A DNA stretch of 64,000 nt from Vibrio sinaloensis (GTDB lineage: Bacteria; Pseudomonadota; Gammaproteobacteria; Enterobacterales; Vibrionaceae): assembly GCF_000808535.1 (NCBI RefSeq), contig NZ_JWLV01000034.1:186001-250000 (forward strand), given 5' to 3'. The position numbers and the translations under genes were made by a program. The notes under the pieces are model-generated. The model was not told where the DNA came from. It saw only the letters and a list, made by a program, of their open reading frames with translations, and made no database searches. Position 1 is the stretch's first letter; each line of letters opens with the position of its first letter. This document shows, piece by piece, positions 6,201 to 15,064 of the stretch.

Positions 6201-8688
6201 TACTTTTGCTGCGAACACTTTTTACCCCAAAGCCATCGTTCTGATTCTTACCGCAGTACTCGTTTTTGTGTGGGCGGGCTACTTCTGTTTATCTTTACAC
6301 AAGCGTTTTGGCGGTAAGAGTGTTAAATCATACAGCTACTACATAAGCTACACGCTAGGACTGTCAATATGGATATTGAGTAACGCCTACTTCCATACCG
6401 GGTACTTGGTCGATTTTGGTGAAAGCACTGCCGTATGGATGGCAATAGTGGCAAACTTATCTGCTTTGGTCGCATTTGCATCCGCTTATCAGTTCACCGT
6501 AAAGCTCAAACATCATTACACTCGCAGTAAGCCTTGGGATATTCAACGAGCGCTCGCACTCATCACATTTGTGTTATGCCTATCTTGGAACCTCATACCA
6601 GATCTAACCATTCGCGGCGTCACTATCGTCGCACCCAGCCAATTTATCATTGATTTTGGTGACTACACCAAGCCCTTCTTCCTAGGCTTAACAACCTTGG
6701 TAGTACTCACGTTTATTAACCTATTCTCGATTCGCGGTAGTGCGAAGAGAATACGTCGAACCAGAATCAACTATATGTTGCTGGGGATGACTATTTTCAT
6801 GTGTTCTACCGCCATCATTCAGCTAGGGTTCACCTATTTTTTCCAAGATTTCTCGTTAACTTGGCTACCACCTGCTCTATCTGTGAGTGAGATGCTCTTT
6901 ATGGGTTACGCCATCTTGGCGTCTCGCTTTTACAGCTTCCGTCATATTTGTACTGTCTCGATTGCTGCCATCCTTGCAGGTCTTATCTATACCTTGACAC
7001 TGTTGTTGGTTAGTAACTCAATTGAACTTACTACCACATCTCTTCTACTGAGCACGATTGTCATCGGGGCTACTTGGCCATATCTTTACAAAAGAACCAA
7101 GGTCATTGCCAATTTCTTGATGTATGGCTCGACACTTTCACCCGCTGACAAAATCGTGCGTCTCGAAGATATGTTTCAGCAGTCTCCTTCTCAAGCCATT
7201 TCACACCTCGCGCGATATCTAGGTGTCCCGAATGACAAGCTAAAACTGCTTGATGACTACCAAGGGGCAAACACCTATAGGCAATATTTTGAAAGCCACA
7301 CCGATCCTTTGGTAATTGATGAACTCGAAGATGAACTGGAGCAAACCAAAACGAAAGAGTTGTCTGAACTTCATAGCCAAATGAACGAGACTGATTATGC
7401 TCTGGTCCTACCGCTATACGAGTCAAAAAACAAGCTTTCTCATGTGCTCGTCTCAAGCCATAAACCAGATGGACACAACTTCTCTTATGAGGAGTTGGTC
7501 GCGTTGTCTCGCGTATTGAAAAAAGCCCAAGTCCATATAAACTACGATCAGCGTTTGCGACAAGCCCAAGCATTAGCTAACTCAATCGCTCACGAGATGA
7601 GAAACCCTTTGGCTCAAGTGCAGTTAGAGTTTGAATGCTTGAATGAAAAACTGTTGGCTCATGCAACCACTAAAGAGCTGTACCATCACGTCGAACAAGG
7701 TCGCTCAGCAATCGCGCGTGGTCGCCAGTTAATCGACATCATTTTAAGAGAGGTGAACAACTCGTCTCTTGACCAAGAGCCTGTCGAACCTACATCCATC
7801 CGCACAGCAATCAACAACGCAGTTTCACTGTATGGGTTCGATAGCAACGAGGACGCCAAGAAAGTAAAGATAACCGCCGAACATGACTTTATTGCCAAGA
7901 TAAATGAAACCTTGTTTAACTTTGTAATGTTCAACATATTAAGAAATGCGGTTTACTATTTTGACTCCTACCCTTCAAGCGGTATCGAGATCCGAACTGA
8001 CGTCAATGACTATGAGAATAGCATCATAATTAAAGACTTAGGGCCCGGCATCCCCGAAGATCTGCTCAGCAGAATCTTTGATGATTTTTTCAGTCACAAC
8101 AAGAGCGGTGGTAGCGGGCTTGGTTTAGGCTATTGTCAACGTGTAATGAAGTCGTTTGGAGGTTCTATTCGTTGCCGTTCCGAGTATGGGCATTATACGG
8201 AGTTTACGCTGTCATTTCCGATCAGTAACATCTCAATCGCACCGGAAGAAACACCACTTCCTCCGCGAGTTACGGCGTCCGCCACAATTCAAGCGAAGCC
8301 TCTTAGTGTCGCCAGTAAGCCTCAATTAATCCTTGTGGTTGACGATAAAGAAGTCCAACGAGCGTTGGTAAAACTTTATTTGGAACAACTTGGCTACCGT
8401 GTGGTACTCGCTAACAATGGAAAAGTCGCGATCGAAATCATCCACAATAATCCAATTGACCTAATCTTTATGGATATACAGATGCCGGTCATGGATGGAT
8501 TCGAAGCGGCGGGCATCATCAAACAATCCTACCCTGCTATACCGATTATTGCTCTCTCCGGTGAGTCTGGTGAACAAGACATATTGCGCATGAGTCAACT
8601 CATGGATGGTCGTCTCTCTAAACCGACAACAAAAAATGCCTTGGAACGAATTTTAATCGGAACGTTTGAGACGAAAGAACCCGCATAG
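6193..8688 (+). CDS. luxN: LuxN hybrid sensor kinase/phosphatase for the LuxM autoinducer
   Basis: An 831-residue inner-membrane hybrid kinase. Residues 1-295 carry about nine membrane segments with the LuxN-type sensor sequence DFSLTWLPPALSVSEMLF. A histidine-kinase core follows with SIAHEMRNPLAQ (His467), an N-box FNILRNAVYYFD and G-boxes DLGPGIPEDLL and GGSGLGLGYCQR. A receiver domain has DDKEVQRALV and FMDIQMPVMDG (Asp761). At low autoinducer it should feed phosphate through LuxU to LuxO; with autoinducer it acts as a phosphatase. ATG 6193 is chosen because MLSTFAANTFYPKAI aligns without gaps to the V. harveyi LuxN start; ATG 6181 adds four residues. It overlaps luxM by 8 bases, so the two are translationally coupled. 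Confidence 0.95.
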   Translation: MLSTFAANTFYPKAIVLILTAVLVFVWAGYFCLSLHKRFGGKSVKSYSYYISYTLGLSIWILSNAYFHTGYLVDFGESTAVWMAIVANLSALVAFASAYQFTVKLKHHYTRSKPWDIQRALALITFVLCLSWNLIPDLTIRGVTIVAPSQFIIDFGDYTKPFFLGLTTLVVLTFINLFSIRGSAKRIRRTRINYMLLGMTIFMCSTAIIQLGFTYFFQDFSLTWLPPALSVSEMLFMGYAILASRFYSFRHICTVSIAAILAGLIYTLTLLLVSNSIELTTTSLLLSTIVIGATWPYLYKRTKVIANFLMYGSTLSPADKIVRLEDMFQQSPSQAISHLARYLGVPNDKLKLLDDYQGANTYRQYFESHTDPLVIDELEDELEQTKTKELSELHSQMNETDYALVLPLYESKNKLSHVLVSSHKPDGHNFSYEELVALSRVLKKAQVHINYDQRLRQAQALANSIAHEMRNPLAQVQLEFECLNEKLLAHATTKELYHHVEQGRSAIARGRQLIDIILREVNNSSLDQEPVEPTSIRTAINNAVSLYGFDSNEDAKKVKITAEHDFIAKINETLFNFVMFNILRNAVYYFDSYPSSGIEIRTDVNDYENSIIIKDLGPGIPEDLLSRIFDDFFSHNKSGGSGLGLGYCQRVMKSFGGSIRCRSEYGHYTEFTLSFPISNISIAPEETPLPPRVTASATIQAKPLSVASKPQLILVVDDKEVQRALVKLYLEQLGYRVVLANNGKVAIEIIHNNPIDLIFMDIQMPVMDGFEAAGIIKQSYPAIPIIALSGESGEQDILRMSQLMDGRLSKPTTKNALERILIGTFETKEPA

Positions 8689-8870
8689 TAACGCCACACA
8701 CTGATTTTCTCATTTTGAAACGTCAATTCTCAGAATGACTCACCGCTACGATTTTTGAGGCAACATCCCCCTATTTTTGACGTTTTTTATGGCACCAATC
8801 ATGCATCTTTCCACTACATCACTCAAAGCGGCAAAGTCTCGACTTTGCTGGTAGTTGTAAGGGGCTGGTT

Positions 8871-9098
8871 ATGGAAGTTCATCGTCACACATATTACCGA
8901 CTTATCCATCATGGGATTAAAAGTCTTCTAGTCGACCGATTGGGTCACTTTACAGAAATGGAATATCACGAATATCTAAACCTGATGACGGGTAAATCTA
9001 GTTGCTTTGCGATGAGCGACGAAGAGTTAGAATCAACCGTCGATAACTTACGTAATGAAGGTTATCTAGAAGACTGGAAGCGCCAAATTCACACTTAA
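8871..9098 (+). CDS. Small conserved-looking hypothetical protein (75 aa)
   Basis: I do not recognise the family. The 75-residue protein is soluble and rich in His near the start (MEVHRHTYYRLIHHG), with an acidic helical C-terminus (MSDEELESTVDNLRNEGYLEDW). AAGGGGC lies 10 bases upstream of the ATG, which together with normal codon use makes it a likely real gene. It follows luxN by 182 bases, with no terminator evident between them, so readthrough from luxMN is possible but unproven. Confidence 0.65.
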   Translation: MEVHRHTYYRLIHHGIKSLLVDRLGHFTEMEYHEYLNLMTGKSSCFAMSDEELESTVDNLRNEGYLEDWKRQIHT

Positions 9099-9232
9099 CC
9101 ATTTACAATGCGTTCGCTTTCTCGATTCTTAGATATACACATCGCGAGATTATTTCGCTCATAGGCGTGGTTCTGGCGACAACGCGGCAAGTTTTGTTAC
9201 AATCCACCTCATTCTCCTTGTAAAGGATTTCC

Positions 9233-9262
9233 AGCGGCTCACTAGCCGCTGTTTTGTTTGTT
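9233..9262 (+). terminator. Intrinsic-terminator-like hairpin just upstream of yciA
   Basis: AGCGGCT (9233-9239) pairs with AGCCGCT (9244-9250) around a 4-base loop and is followed by GTTTTGTTTGTT. It can end transcription from the preceding small gene, but its position only 26 bases before the yciA ATG means the yciA transcript either starts within the hairpin region or carries it as a leader. It could attenuate yciA. Confidence 0.6.
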
Positions 9263-9275
9263 GTGGATGTTAAAT

Positions 9276-9674
9276 ATGAATTCAGAAAATTGCGCCCCAC
9301 GAGGCCAACTTTTATTGCGCACTTTAGCCATGCCTGCCGATACCAACGCTAATGGGGATATTTTTGGCGGATGGATTATGTCTCAACTTGACTTGGCTGG
9401 CGGTATCTTAGCGAAAGAGATCTCAGCAGGTCGTATCGTTACCGTATCCGTATCGAGTATCACGTTTAAAAAACCAGTAAAAGTAGGCGACGTGGTATGT
9501 TGCTACGGTGAATGTACCAAAATTGGCCGGACGTCAATGTCAATCAATTTGGAAGTCTGGGTAAAACCCGTAACTGAAGATGGCATACAATCTCGCTATC
9601 AAGTTTGTGAAGCCACCTTTAATTACGTGGCAATTGATGGTAACGGTAAACCACGTCCTATTGTCACCGCTTAA
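9276..9674 (+). CDS. yciA: YciA-family acyl-CoA thioesterase
   Basis: A 132-residue single hot-dog-fold protein that aligns along its length with E. coli YciA, which hydrolyses a broad range of acyl-CoAs. Signature segments are LRTLAMPADTNANGDIFGGW (with the Asn-Gly-Asp-Ile-Phe-Gly-Gly active-site region), VGDVVCCYGEC and GRTSMSINLEVWV. The start MNSENCAPRGQ at 9276 is taken from homology; two in-frame upstream starts add non-conserved residues. In E. coli yciA and yciI are also neighbours, and yciI follows here by 101 bases. Confidence 0.95.
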   Translation: MNSENCAPRGQLLLRTLAMPADTNANGDIFGGWIMSQLDLAGGILAKEISAGRIVTVSVSSITFKKPVKVGDVVCCYGECTKIGRTSMSINLEVWVKPVTEDGIQSRYQVCEATFNYVAIDGNGKPRPIVTA

Positions 9675-9775
9675 TGTTTGATTTCACAAAAATATTGTCG
9701 TAACTACTTTTAAATGAATCGAATTTAAGTAAAGTGTTAGCCTATCTGCCCAATACCAAATAAGGATATCTCGTC

Positions 9776-10072
9776 ATGTGGTACGTTATATTTTCTCAAG
9801 ATGTGGAAAACTCTCTAGAAAAACGACTCAGCGTTCGCCCTGCTCATCTAGAAAGACTCCAAGCATTACAAGACCAAGGCCGTTTATTGACAGCTGGGCC
9901 AATGCCTGCTGTTGACTCAGATAACCCAGCGGAAGCAGGTTTTACTGGTTCAACCGTTATCGCAGAGTTTGACTCTCTCGCCGAGGCTCAATCTTGGGCG
10001 GATGCCGACCCGTATGTTGCAGCTGGAGTTTACGAGAAAGTCATCGTCAAACCCTTTAAGAAAGTGTTCTAA
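9776..10072 (+). CDS. yciI: YciI family protein
   Basis: A 98-residue dimeric alpha-beta barrel (DABB) fold protein. It has [17 protein letters not shown] at the start, RPAHLERLQ with the conserved His, a central [11 protein letters not shown] loop and [21 protein letters not shown] at the end. The family resembles muconolactone isomerase; the conserved His-Asp pair suggests an enzyme, but no reaction is established. The ribosome site is AAGGAT. The next gene, a lipoprotein, starts 2 bases after the stop, so they are probably co-transcribed. Confidence 0.93.
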   Translation: MWYVIFSQDVENSLEKRLSVRPAHLERLQALQDQGRLLTAGPMPAVDSDNPAEAGFTGSTVIAEFDSLAEAQSWADADPYVAAGVYEKVIVKPFKKVF

Positions 10073-10074
10073 CC

Positions 10075-10473
10075 ATGACGAATTACATCAAAAACACTCT
10101 ATTGCTCGCTATTTTGGCCGCGATGTTTGGATGTTCGTCTAATGCGCAACAACAACGAAATTTGGAGTTGTTGGCAGACAATCGTGCTCAACTTCTTTCT
10201 TCTGAGCTACCACTTGAAGTTGGCCCTCTCTCTGTAATGCGCGCGTCAGCAAGTGGTACAACGATTGAATTGATGATGGTATACAACCAAGATCAAGCCG
10301 GTGCAAAACCAACTTCAGCGGTTTTAAAGCATAGCATCAATACTTATTGCACTAATCCATCGATTCGAGGAAACCTCAACGCTGGATTAACCTACCGGAT
10401 AAAAATACGCAATACCCGCGGTCAACTGATGGCTGACGAGTTAGTGTCTGCACAAACCTGTGAAAGCAACTAA
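10075..10473 (+). CDS. Lipoprotein resembling the type II secretion pilotin AspS/GspS-beta
   Basis: A 132-residue lipoprotein. The N-terminus has lysine, a hydrophobic stretch LLLAILAAMFGCSS and a lipidation Cys at 20, though the residues before it are not a textbook lipobox. The mature part has LPLEVGPLSVMRASASGTTI and RIKIRNTRGQLMADELVSAQ, with two Cys (residues about 102 and 129) placed to form a disulfide. This pattern recalls the AspS/GspS-beta pilotins that carry the GspD secretin to the outer membrane in vibrios. No other type II secretion gene is nearby, which is normal for aspS. It begins 2 bases after yciI. Confidence 0.6.
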   Translation: MTNYIKNTLLLAILAAMFGCSSNAQQQRNLELLADNRAQLLSSELPLEVGPLSVMRASASGTTIELMMVYNQDQAGAKPTSAVLKHSINTYCTNPSIRGNLNAGLTYRIKIRNTRGQLMADELVSAQTCESN

Positions 10474-10478
10474 TTCAA

Positions 10479-10508
10479 TTCAAAGCTCTGCAATCGTGGG
10501 GCTTTGAA
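10479..10508. terminator. Inverted repeat after the lipoprotein gene, probable weak terminator
   Basis: TTCAAAGC (10479-10486) pairs with GCTTTGAA (10501-10508) around a 14-base loop. There is no T-run after it, so termination is uncertain. The rest of the 297-base gap to 10771 shows no gene; it is AT-rich and probably carries the promoter of the next small gene. Confidence 0.4.
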
Positions 10509-10770
10509 TAACTAGAACAAAGCATCCTGCCTAAAAAAACCCAAGACTTTTCGTCATCAGCCCCTTTGTTAATTTTTTGTGAATGTTCGAGTTGTGTATT
10601 TAGTGAATTATTCGACATTTTAACCACTTAACAATCTCAAGTGATTCTTAGCTCCAACCTATCGCTTTCGATAAAGAGAATAATGCTAAAAAACAGTGTT
10701 CCTGCGTTGACGGGATCGATTTGAGCTTCTAACTTTTCATATTAGTGTCACAACCACGGAGGATCACAAA

Positions 10771-10992
10771 ATGAAACGTGCAAGCAACTCATATCGACTT
10801 CAACTGATTAAAGAGGTCGCAACTCGGAGAGAGCGGCTTAGTTGCGGTGATCCAATGGCCAGTTATATCCAATCCCTTATCGATGCTCGTCCAGAAGTTG
10901 ACAATACCATAGATAAAAACCACCGTTTTTCTGGTAATCACTTTGACGAAACAGCCGGTGGTTGGGTAAGCGATCGCTGGGGTATGAAATAG
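10771..10992 (+). CDS. Small hypothetical protein (73 aa)
   Basis: I do not recognise this family. It is a basic N-terminus (MKRASNSYRLQLIKEVATRRERL) followed by a polar tail ending TAGGWVSDRWGMK. There is no signal peptide or membrane segment. The ribosome site ACGGAGGATC is strong and well spaced, and the gene is followed by a terminator, so it is probably an independently transcribed small protein. Confidence 0.65.
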   Translation: MKRASNSYRLQLIKEVATRRERLSCGDPMASYIQSLIDARPEVDNTIDKNHRFSGNHFDETAGGWVSDRWGMK

Positions 10993-11011
10993 CCGTAAGA
11001 AATATTAAGTG

Positions 11012-11049
11012 AAGAGGCGTGAAACGACTTTTTAATGCGTCTCTTTTAT
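11012..11049 (+). terminator. Intrinsic terminator after the 73-aa gene
   Basis: AAGAGGCG (11012-11019) pairs with CGTCTCTT (11038-11045) with one G-T pair, followed by TTATT. The loop is 18 bases, which lowers confidence. Confidence 0.5.
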
Positions 11050-11122
11050 TGATTTAAGAACGATGCGAAGGCATCTGGTATGACATTTACACGTTTGTAC
11101 TTTCTTTACCTCACCACGGGCA

Positions 11123-11371
11123 TTAAAAAAGTTCTTGTTGAGGGCTAGTAGAAGAAGAAATGTCTTCTGGATTGCTCTTTCCTTGCTTTATTTTCCGCAA
11201 GTATCGCTGACGGCACAACTTAATGACATGCAACTGCTGGGCGGGAGTCATAGACAACCAATTAAAACGCTCTTCTCGCTTTCGCATGCATCCTTTGCAG
11301 TAGCCCCGCTCATCGACGGTGCATACTCCGATACAAGGACTTGGAACGTTAAAAAATTCTAGTTGCTCCAT
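11123..11371 (-). CDS. DUF1289 family protein
   Basis: An 82-residue protein with the DUF1289 cysteine motif: SPCIGVCTVDERGYCKGCMR (Cys at about 13, 17, 24 and 27), followed by RKREERFNWLSMTPAQQ. The four Cys probably bind a metal ion, zinc or Fe-S; the function of the family is unknown. The ATG at 11371 is preferred because AAAGGAGG sits just before it; a GTG six codons upstream would place that ribosome site inside the gene. The C-terminal tail is poorly conserved and polar. Confidence 0.88.
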   Translation of the reverse strand: MEQLEFFNVPSPCIGVCTVDERGYCKGCMRKREERFNWLSMTPAQQLHVIKLCRQRYLRKIKQGKSNPEDISSSTSPQQELF

Positions 11372-11562
11372 CCAGCCTCCTTTAATCACCAGATTCTAAT
11401 TTACGATAAGCGTAACCGAATGTTTATCAATAACTTCCACAATGTGATTTGCAACAAACTATGACGCAAAGCTGACAAAAACAGCGTTTTATTAACTATA
11501 CTGGCACCCATATTTGTCGTCGTACTTCCGACGAGTCTATCCGTATATTGGAGTCGATTATT

Positions 11563-12009
11563 ATGAAGTTTAGTCCAAAAACATTCCTTGCTGCAGTATC
11601 GTTGCCTTTTCTGATGACGGCTTGCGCAAGCAACAGTGACGATGTAAAGCAGATCTCTGCAAACGATTTACTACACCATAATTGGGTACTGGTCAGTGTC
11701 GACGGAAACGAAGTGAAAACTGAAGGACGCCAGCAATCACCAAACCTAGAGATCGGCGAAAAAATGATGGCAAACGGCAATGCTGGCTGCAACAATTTCT
11801 TTGGCCAAGCGGAGTTAAAAAACAATCAGTTTCGTGTCGAGAAAATGGGAATGACGATGAAGATGTGTGTTGGAGATATCATGGATATTGAGCAAGCATT
11901 TTCTCAAACCCTTTCTGATTGGAGCACAATTTCTCTAACTAAAGAGAATTTAACGCTAAAGAATGATGTGCACACTCTTACATTCAAGCTCAGTGACTGG
12001 AAAAATTAA
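11563..12009 (+). CDS. META/HslJ-domain lipoprotein
   Basis: A 148-residue lipoprotein: signal peptide with lipobox LMTAC (Cys about 21), then a META domain at about 35-145. Typical motifs are LLHHNWVLVSVDG, MANGNAGCNNFFGQAEL (the G-C-N-N-F core) and MGMTMKMC. E. coli HslJ is a related heat-inducible outer-membrane lipoprotein linked to novobiocin resistance; the role here is inferred only from that. ATG 11563 has GGAG upstream; a TTG start at 11548 is less likely. The terminator at 12029 closes the gene. Confidence 0.88.
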   Translation: MKFSPKTFLAAVSLPFLMTACASNSDDVKQISANDLLHHNWVLVSVDGNEVKTEGRQQSPNLEIGEKMMANGNAGCNNFFGQAELKNNQFRVEKMGMTMKMCVGDIMDIEQAFSQTLSDWSTISLTKENLTLKNDVHTLTFKLSDWKN

Positions 12010-12028
12010 CTGACTCTCAATACAAATA

Positions 12029-12055
12029 AGCAGCCCAACGTGGCTGCTTTTTTTT
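12029..12055 (+). terminator. Intrinsic terminator after the META lipoprotein gene
   Basis: AGCAGCC (12029-12035) pairs with GGCTGCT (12042-12048) around a 6-base loop, followed by a run of T to 12055. This is a textbook Rho-independent terminator. Confidence 0.92.
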
Positions 12056-12190
12056 GTTCCTAACCCATTGATACATTTAATCAGCAAATACATAAAAAAA
12101 TTAGTATTTTTCCGTCATAATGAAAGAATGTGGGCCGGTGCTCGGTCTCTACATGGAAATAGACCATTTTAATCATACTCAGGGAATGTT

Positions 12191-13333
12191 ATGACAAGGC
12201 TTATCAGTTTACTTATCACCACATTACTTTCCACTGCTGCCTATGCCAGCAATACTTGGCAAGATATTACCGAACAGGCAAAAGGCCAAACCGTGTATTT
12301 TCACGCTTGGGGAGGCAGCCAAGAAATCAATAACTACATTCGTTGGGCCGGCGAGCAACTGAATCAACAATATGGCGTAACGTTAAAGCACGTAAAAGTC
12401 TCAGATATAGCCGAAACAACAACACGACTGATTGCTGAAAAAGCCGCGGGCAAAAACCAAGGCGGCAGCGTTGATATGGTTTGGATCAACGGTGAAAACT
12501 TCAAGTCTATGAAATCCAACCAATTACTGTTTGGACCGTTTGTCGAGCAATTACCAAATTGGGAATATGTTGATAAAACTTTACCTGTCGATAGTGATTT
12601 CTCCGAACCAACCGAAGGACTCGAAGCGCCTTGGGGAGTTGGCCAGTTGGTTTTTATTCACGATACTCAAACGCTGAACAATCCACCTATGTCTTTTACT
12701 GAACTATTGAGCTACGCAAAAGCCTACCCAAATAAAGTGACGTATCCTCAGCCACCTGAGTTTCATGGCACCAGCTTTTTAAAAGCGCTTCTCATCGAGC
12801 TTACAGCAAACGATCCGTCGCTGAGTCAACCGGTAAACGCTGATAACTTTGAACAGGTGACAGCGCCGTTATGGCAATACCTAGAAGAGTTTCACAAAGT
12901 AGCTTGGCGCAAAGGCGAGCAGTTTCCCGGAGGTAGCGCAGAAACATTCCAACTGTTGGATGACGGCCAGTTGGATCTAGCCATTACCTTTAACCCAAAC
13001 GCAGTGTTTTCTTCTCAAGCGAATGGCACGCTAGCAGAAACGACTAAGGCGTATGCAATGGAATCTGGGGCGCTATCTAATATTCACTTTCTCGCCATTC
13101 CTTGGAATGCAAATGCTTCCGAAGGTGCACGAGTGGCGATCAACTTCCTCCTAAGCCCAGAGGCTCAATCTCGCAAAGGCGATTTAACTATATGGGGTGA
13201 TCCATCTGTGCTTAAAAACGAGTTTGTTAGTGGTTCAGCTAAAAACACGAAACTGTTCAAGTCAGTCGCGGAGCCTCATCCTAGTTGGCAAACTGCGATT
13301 GAGACCGAATGGCAGAAGCGTTACGGAAATTAA
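12191..13333 (+). CDS. ynjB: ABC transporter substrate-binding protein YnjB
   Basis: A 380-residue periplasmic binding protein. It has a cleavable signal peptide (about 1-19, STAAYAS), then an extracellular-solute-binding fold of the iron/thiamine/spermidine type: TVYFHAWGGSQEINNYIRW at the start and EAPWGVGQLVFIHD in the hinge region. It is closest to E. coli YnjB, whose ligand is not established. The ATG has AGGGA upstream. It leads an operon with the permease (24 bases on), ATPase and ynjF. No riboswitch was recognised in the 135 bases upstream; a GGTCT/AGACC inverted repeat lies at about 12143-12170. Confidence 0.9.
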   Translation: MTRLISLLITTLLSTAAYASNTWQDITEQAKGQTVYFHAWGGSQEINNYIRWAGEQLNQQYGVTLKHVKVSDIAETTTRLIAEKAAGKNQGGSVDMVWINGENFKSMKSNQLLFGPFVEQLPNWEYVDKTLPVDSDFSEPTEGLEAPWGVGQLVFIHDTQTLNNPPMSFTELLSYAKAYPNKVTYPQPPEFHGTSFLKALLIELTANDPSLSQPVNADNFEQVTAPLWQYLEEFHKVAWRKGEQFPGGSAETFQLLDDGQLDLAITFNPNAVFSSQANGTLAETTKAYAMESGALSNIHFLAIPWNANASEGARVAINFLLSPEAQSRKGDLTIWGDPSVLKNEFVSGSAKNTKLFKSVAEPHPSWQTAIETEWQKRYGN

Positions 13334-13357
13334 ATTGAGTGTTACAACGAGAGCCTG

Positions 13358-15064
13358 ATGTTTAGAGCTGCGTATTTATTATTGATTTTCATCGTGATCC
13401 TACCCACTCTTCCTGGGATATTAGGCATCATGCTCTCGTCTGTAGGTTACTTGCCACCCATTGGTTCATTCGAACTATCACTCTCAGGCTATCGCCAAGC
13501 CTTGGCGTGGCCTGGGTTTATAACTTCAAGCTTATTGACGATATTCTCTGCATTAGTCAGTACCTACTTATCATTAGCTTTGTGCTTTATGGTGTTGCAA
13601 AGCCTTTGGAACAGCAGACGTTGGAAATACGTCGAAAACTTGTTGTCCCCTCTGCTAGCCGTGCCTCACGTCGCCTTTGCTATCGGATTCGCTTTTTTGT
13701 TTGCTTCAACCGGTTTGTCCAATCGAGTGTTAAATACACTCCCTTGGTTCCAAGGTGACCAATCGGCGGCATCTTGGCTGGTGCACGATCCGTTTGCTAT
13801 CGGGTTGACGTTAGCCCTTGCCTTGAAAGAGTTACCTTTCTTGCTTTTGATGAGCATCCCAATCTTGCATCAAATTAACGTCGACAACTTGGCTAAAGTC
13901 TCGACGTCTCTGGGATATTCTCCTCACCAGTTTTGGTGGAAAGTCGTTTTACCTCAATGGCTAAATAAAATGCGCTTCCCTCTGTTTGCCGTCATCGCTT
14001 ACGGAGCTTCTGTCGTTGATTTCGCACTAGTGCTAGGCCCAACTACGCCACCAACACTTGCTGTATTGGTATGGCAATGGTTTGCAGAGCCAGATTTATC
14101 ACTCTTGCCCAGAGCCGCTGCGGGGGCGATGTTACTCTTTGTCATTTGCGCGTGCTTGTTATTGACGGTCTACATAGTGGAGCGATATCTAGTCAACAAA
14201 AAGAGTTGGCAATACTCTGGCCGCTTCGGGCTTCGTTTACCAGGCACATTTGTTGTCCTGAGTATTGCGTTTATTAATGTATTACTCATGCCAATCATGG
14301 CCATGTGGTCTGTGGCCCATAGGTGGCGCTTTCCTGATCTGCTTCCTTCCAACTTTAGCTTTCGATTTTGGGCAAACGAATCGGGCTCTTTTTTACCGAT
14401 ACTGGTCGAAAGTATCAACCTCGCTCTCATCAGCGCTTTAATCGCTCTCAGTTTGGCGATATTGGCACATGAGTACCGGCTCAAGCATCGGCTTCACTTA
14501 CCAAGTTATGTCATTGCATTACCCATGTTGATGCCACAGCTTTCACTGTTATTTGGTTTGCAGGTTTCAACGCTCTATGTATCCAATGATAGCTATTACG
14601 TTTGGGTGATTTGGTCGCACGTCTTTTTCGCTTTTCCATTTGTCTACCTAGCGTTGGATGGCTCTTGGAAAAGTTACAACAACCAATACTCTCAGGTCGC
14701 GCTGAGCCTCGGTAAAACCCCTTGGCAAGTATTTGTTCAGATAAAGGCAAAAATATTACTTCAACCCATTTTTTATGCATGGGCAATTGGGGCGAGCGTC
14801 AGTTTGGCGCAATACTTACCGACACTGATGCTGGGGGCGGGGCGCATCGCTACCATAACTACGGAAGCTGTCGCACTCTCGAGTGGCTACGATCGTCGTG
14901 TGACCGCGATTTACGCATTGTGGCAAGCGCTTCTTCCTTTCGCATTTTTCTCTTTGGCGATACTCCTACCTCGGTTCTATTTGAGTAGGAAGAAAGCACC
15001 TCAAATCATACATAAGGAATCACGAATCAATGACGCTACGGCTCGAAAACATCGTCATCCATGA
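13358..15064 (+). CDS. ynjC: ABC transporter permease YnjC (tandem permease fusion)
   Basis: A 568-residue inner-membrane protein with about twelve hydrophobic segments, made of two BPD_transp_1-type halves (about 1-275 and 290-550). Each half has an EAA-like loop contacting the ATPase: residues around LGYSPHQFWWKVVLPQW in the first and LGKTPWQVFVQIKAK in the second. Such fused permeases are typical of the YnjC/ThiP/FbpB type. It overlaps ynjD by 35 bases, which implies coupled translation. The substrate is unknown. Confidence 0.9.
   Translation: MFRAAYLLLIFIVILPTLPGILGIMLSSVGYLPPIGSFELSLSGYRQALAWPGFITSSLLTIFSALVSTYLSLALCFMVLQSLWNSRRWKYVENLLSPLLAVPHVAFAIGFAFLFASTGLSNRVLNTLPWFQGDQSAASWLVHDPFAIGLTLALALKELPFLLLMSIPILHQINVDNLAKVSTSLGYSPHQFWWKVVLPQWLNKMRFPLFAVIAYGASVVDFALVLGPTTPPTLAVLVWQWFAEPDLSLLPRAAAGAMLLFVICACLLLTVYIVERYLVNKKSWQYSGRFGLRLPGTFVVLSIAFINVLLMPIMAMWSVAHRWRFPDLLPSNFSFRFWANESGSFLPILVESINLALISALIALSLAILAHEYRLKHRLHLPSYVIALPMLMPQLSLLFGLQVSTLYVSNDSYYVWVIWSHVFFAFPFVYLALDGSWKSYNNQYSQVALSLGKTPWQVFVQIKAKILLQPIFYAWAIGASVSLAQYLPTLMLGAGRIATITTEAVALSSGYDRRVTAIYALWQALLPFAFFSLAILLPRFYLSRKKAPQIIHKESRINDATARKHRHP

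Noticed and set aside
7103..7573. 156-codon minus-strand frame in luxN
   Set aside because: It overlaps the conserved kinase region of luxN and has no support.
12056..12190. TPP or other riboswitch before ynjB
   Set aside because: No conserved TPP element (CTGAGA and related boxes) is seen; only a short inverted repeat.
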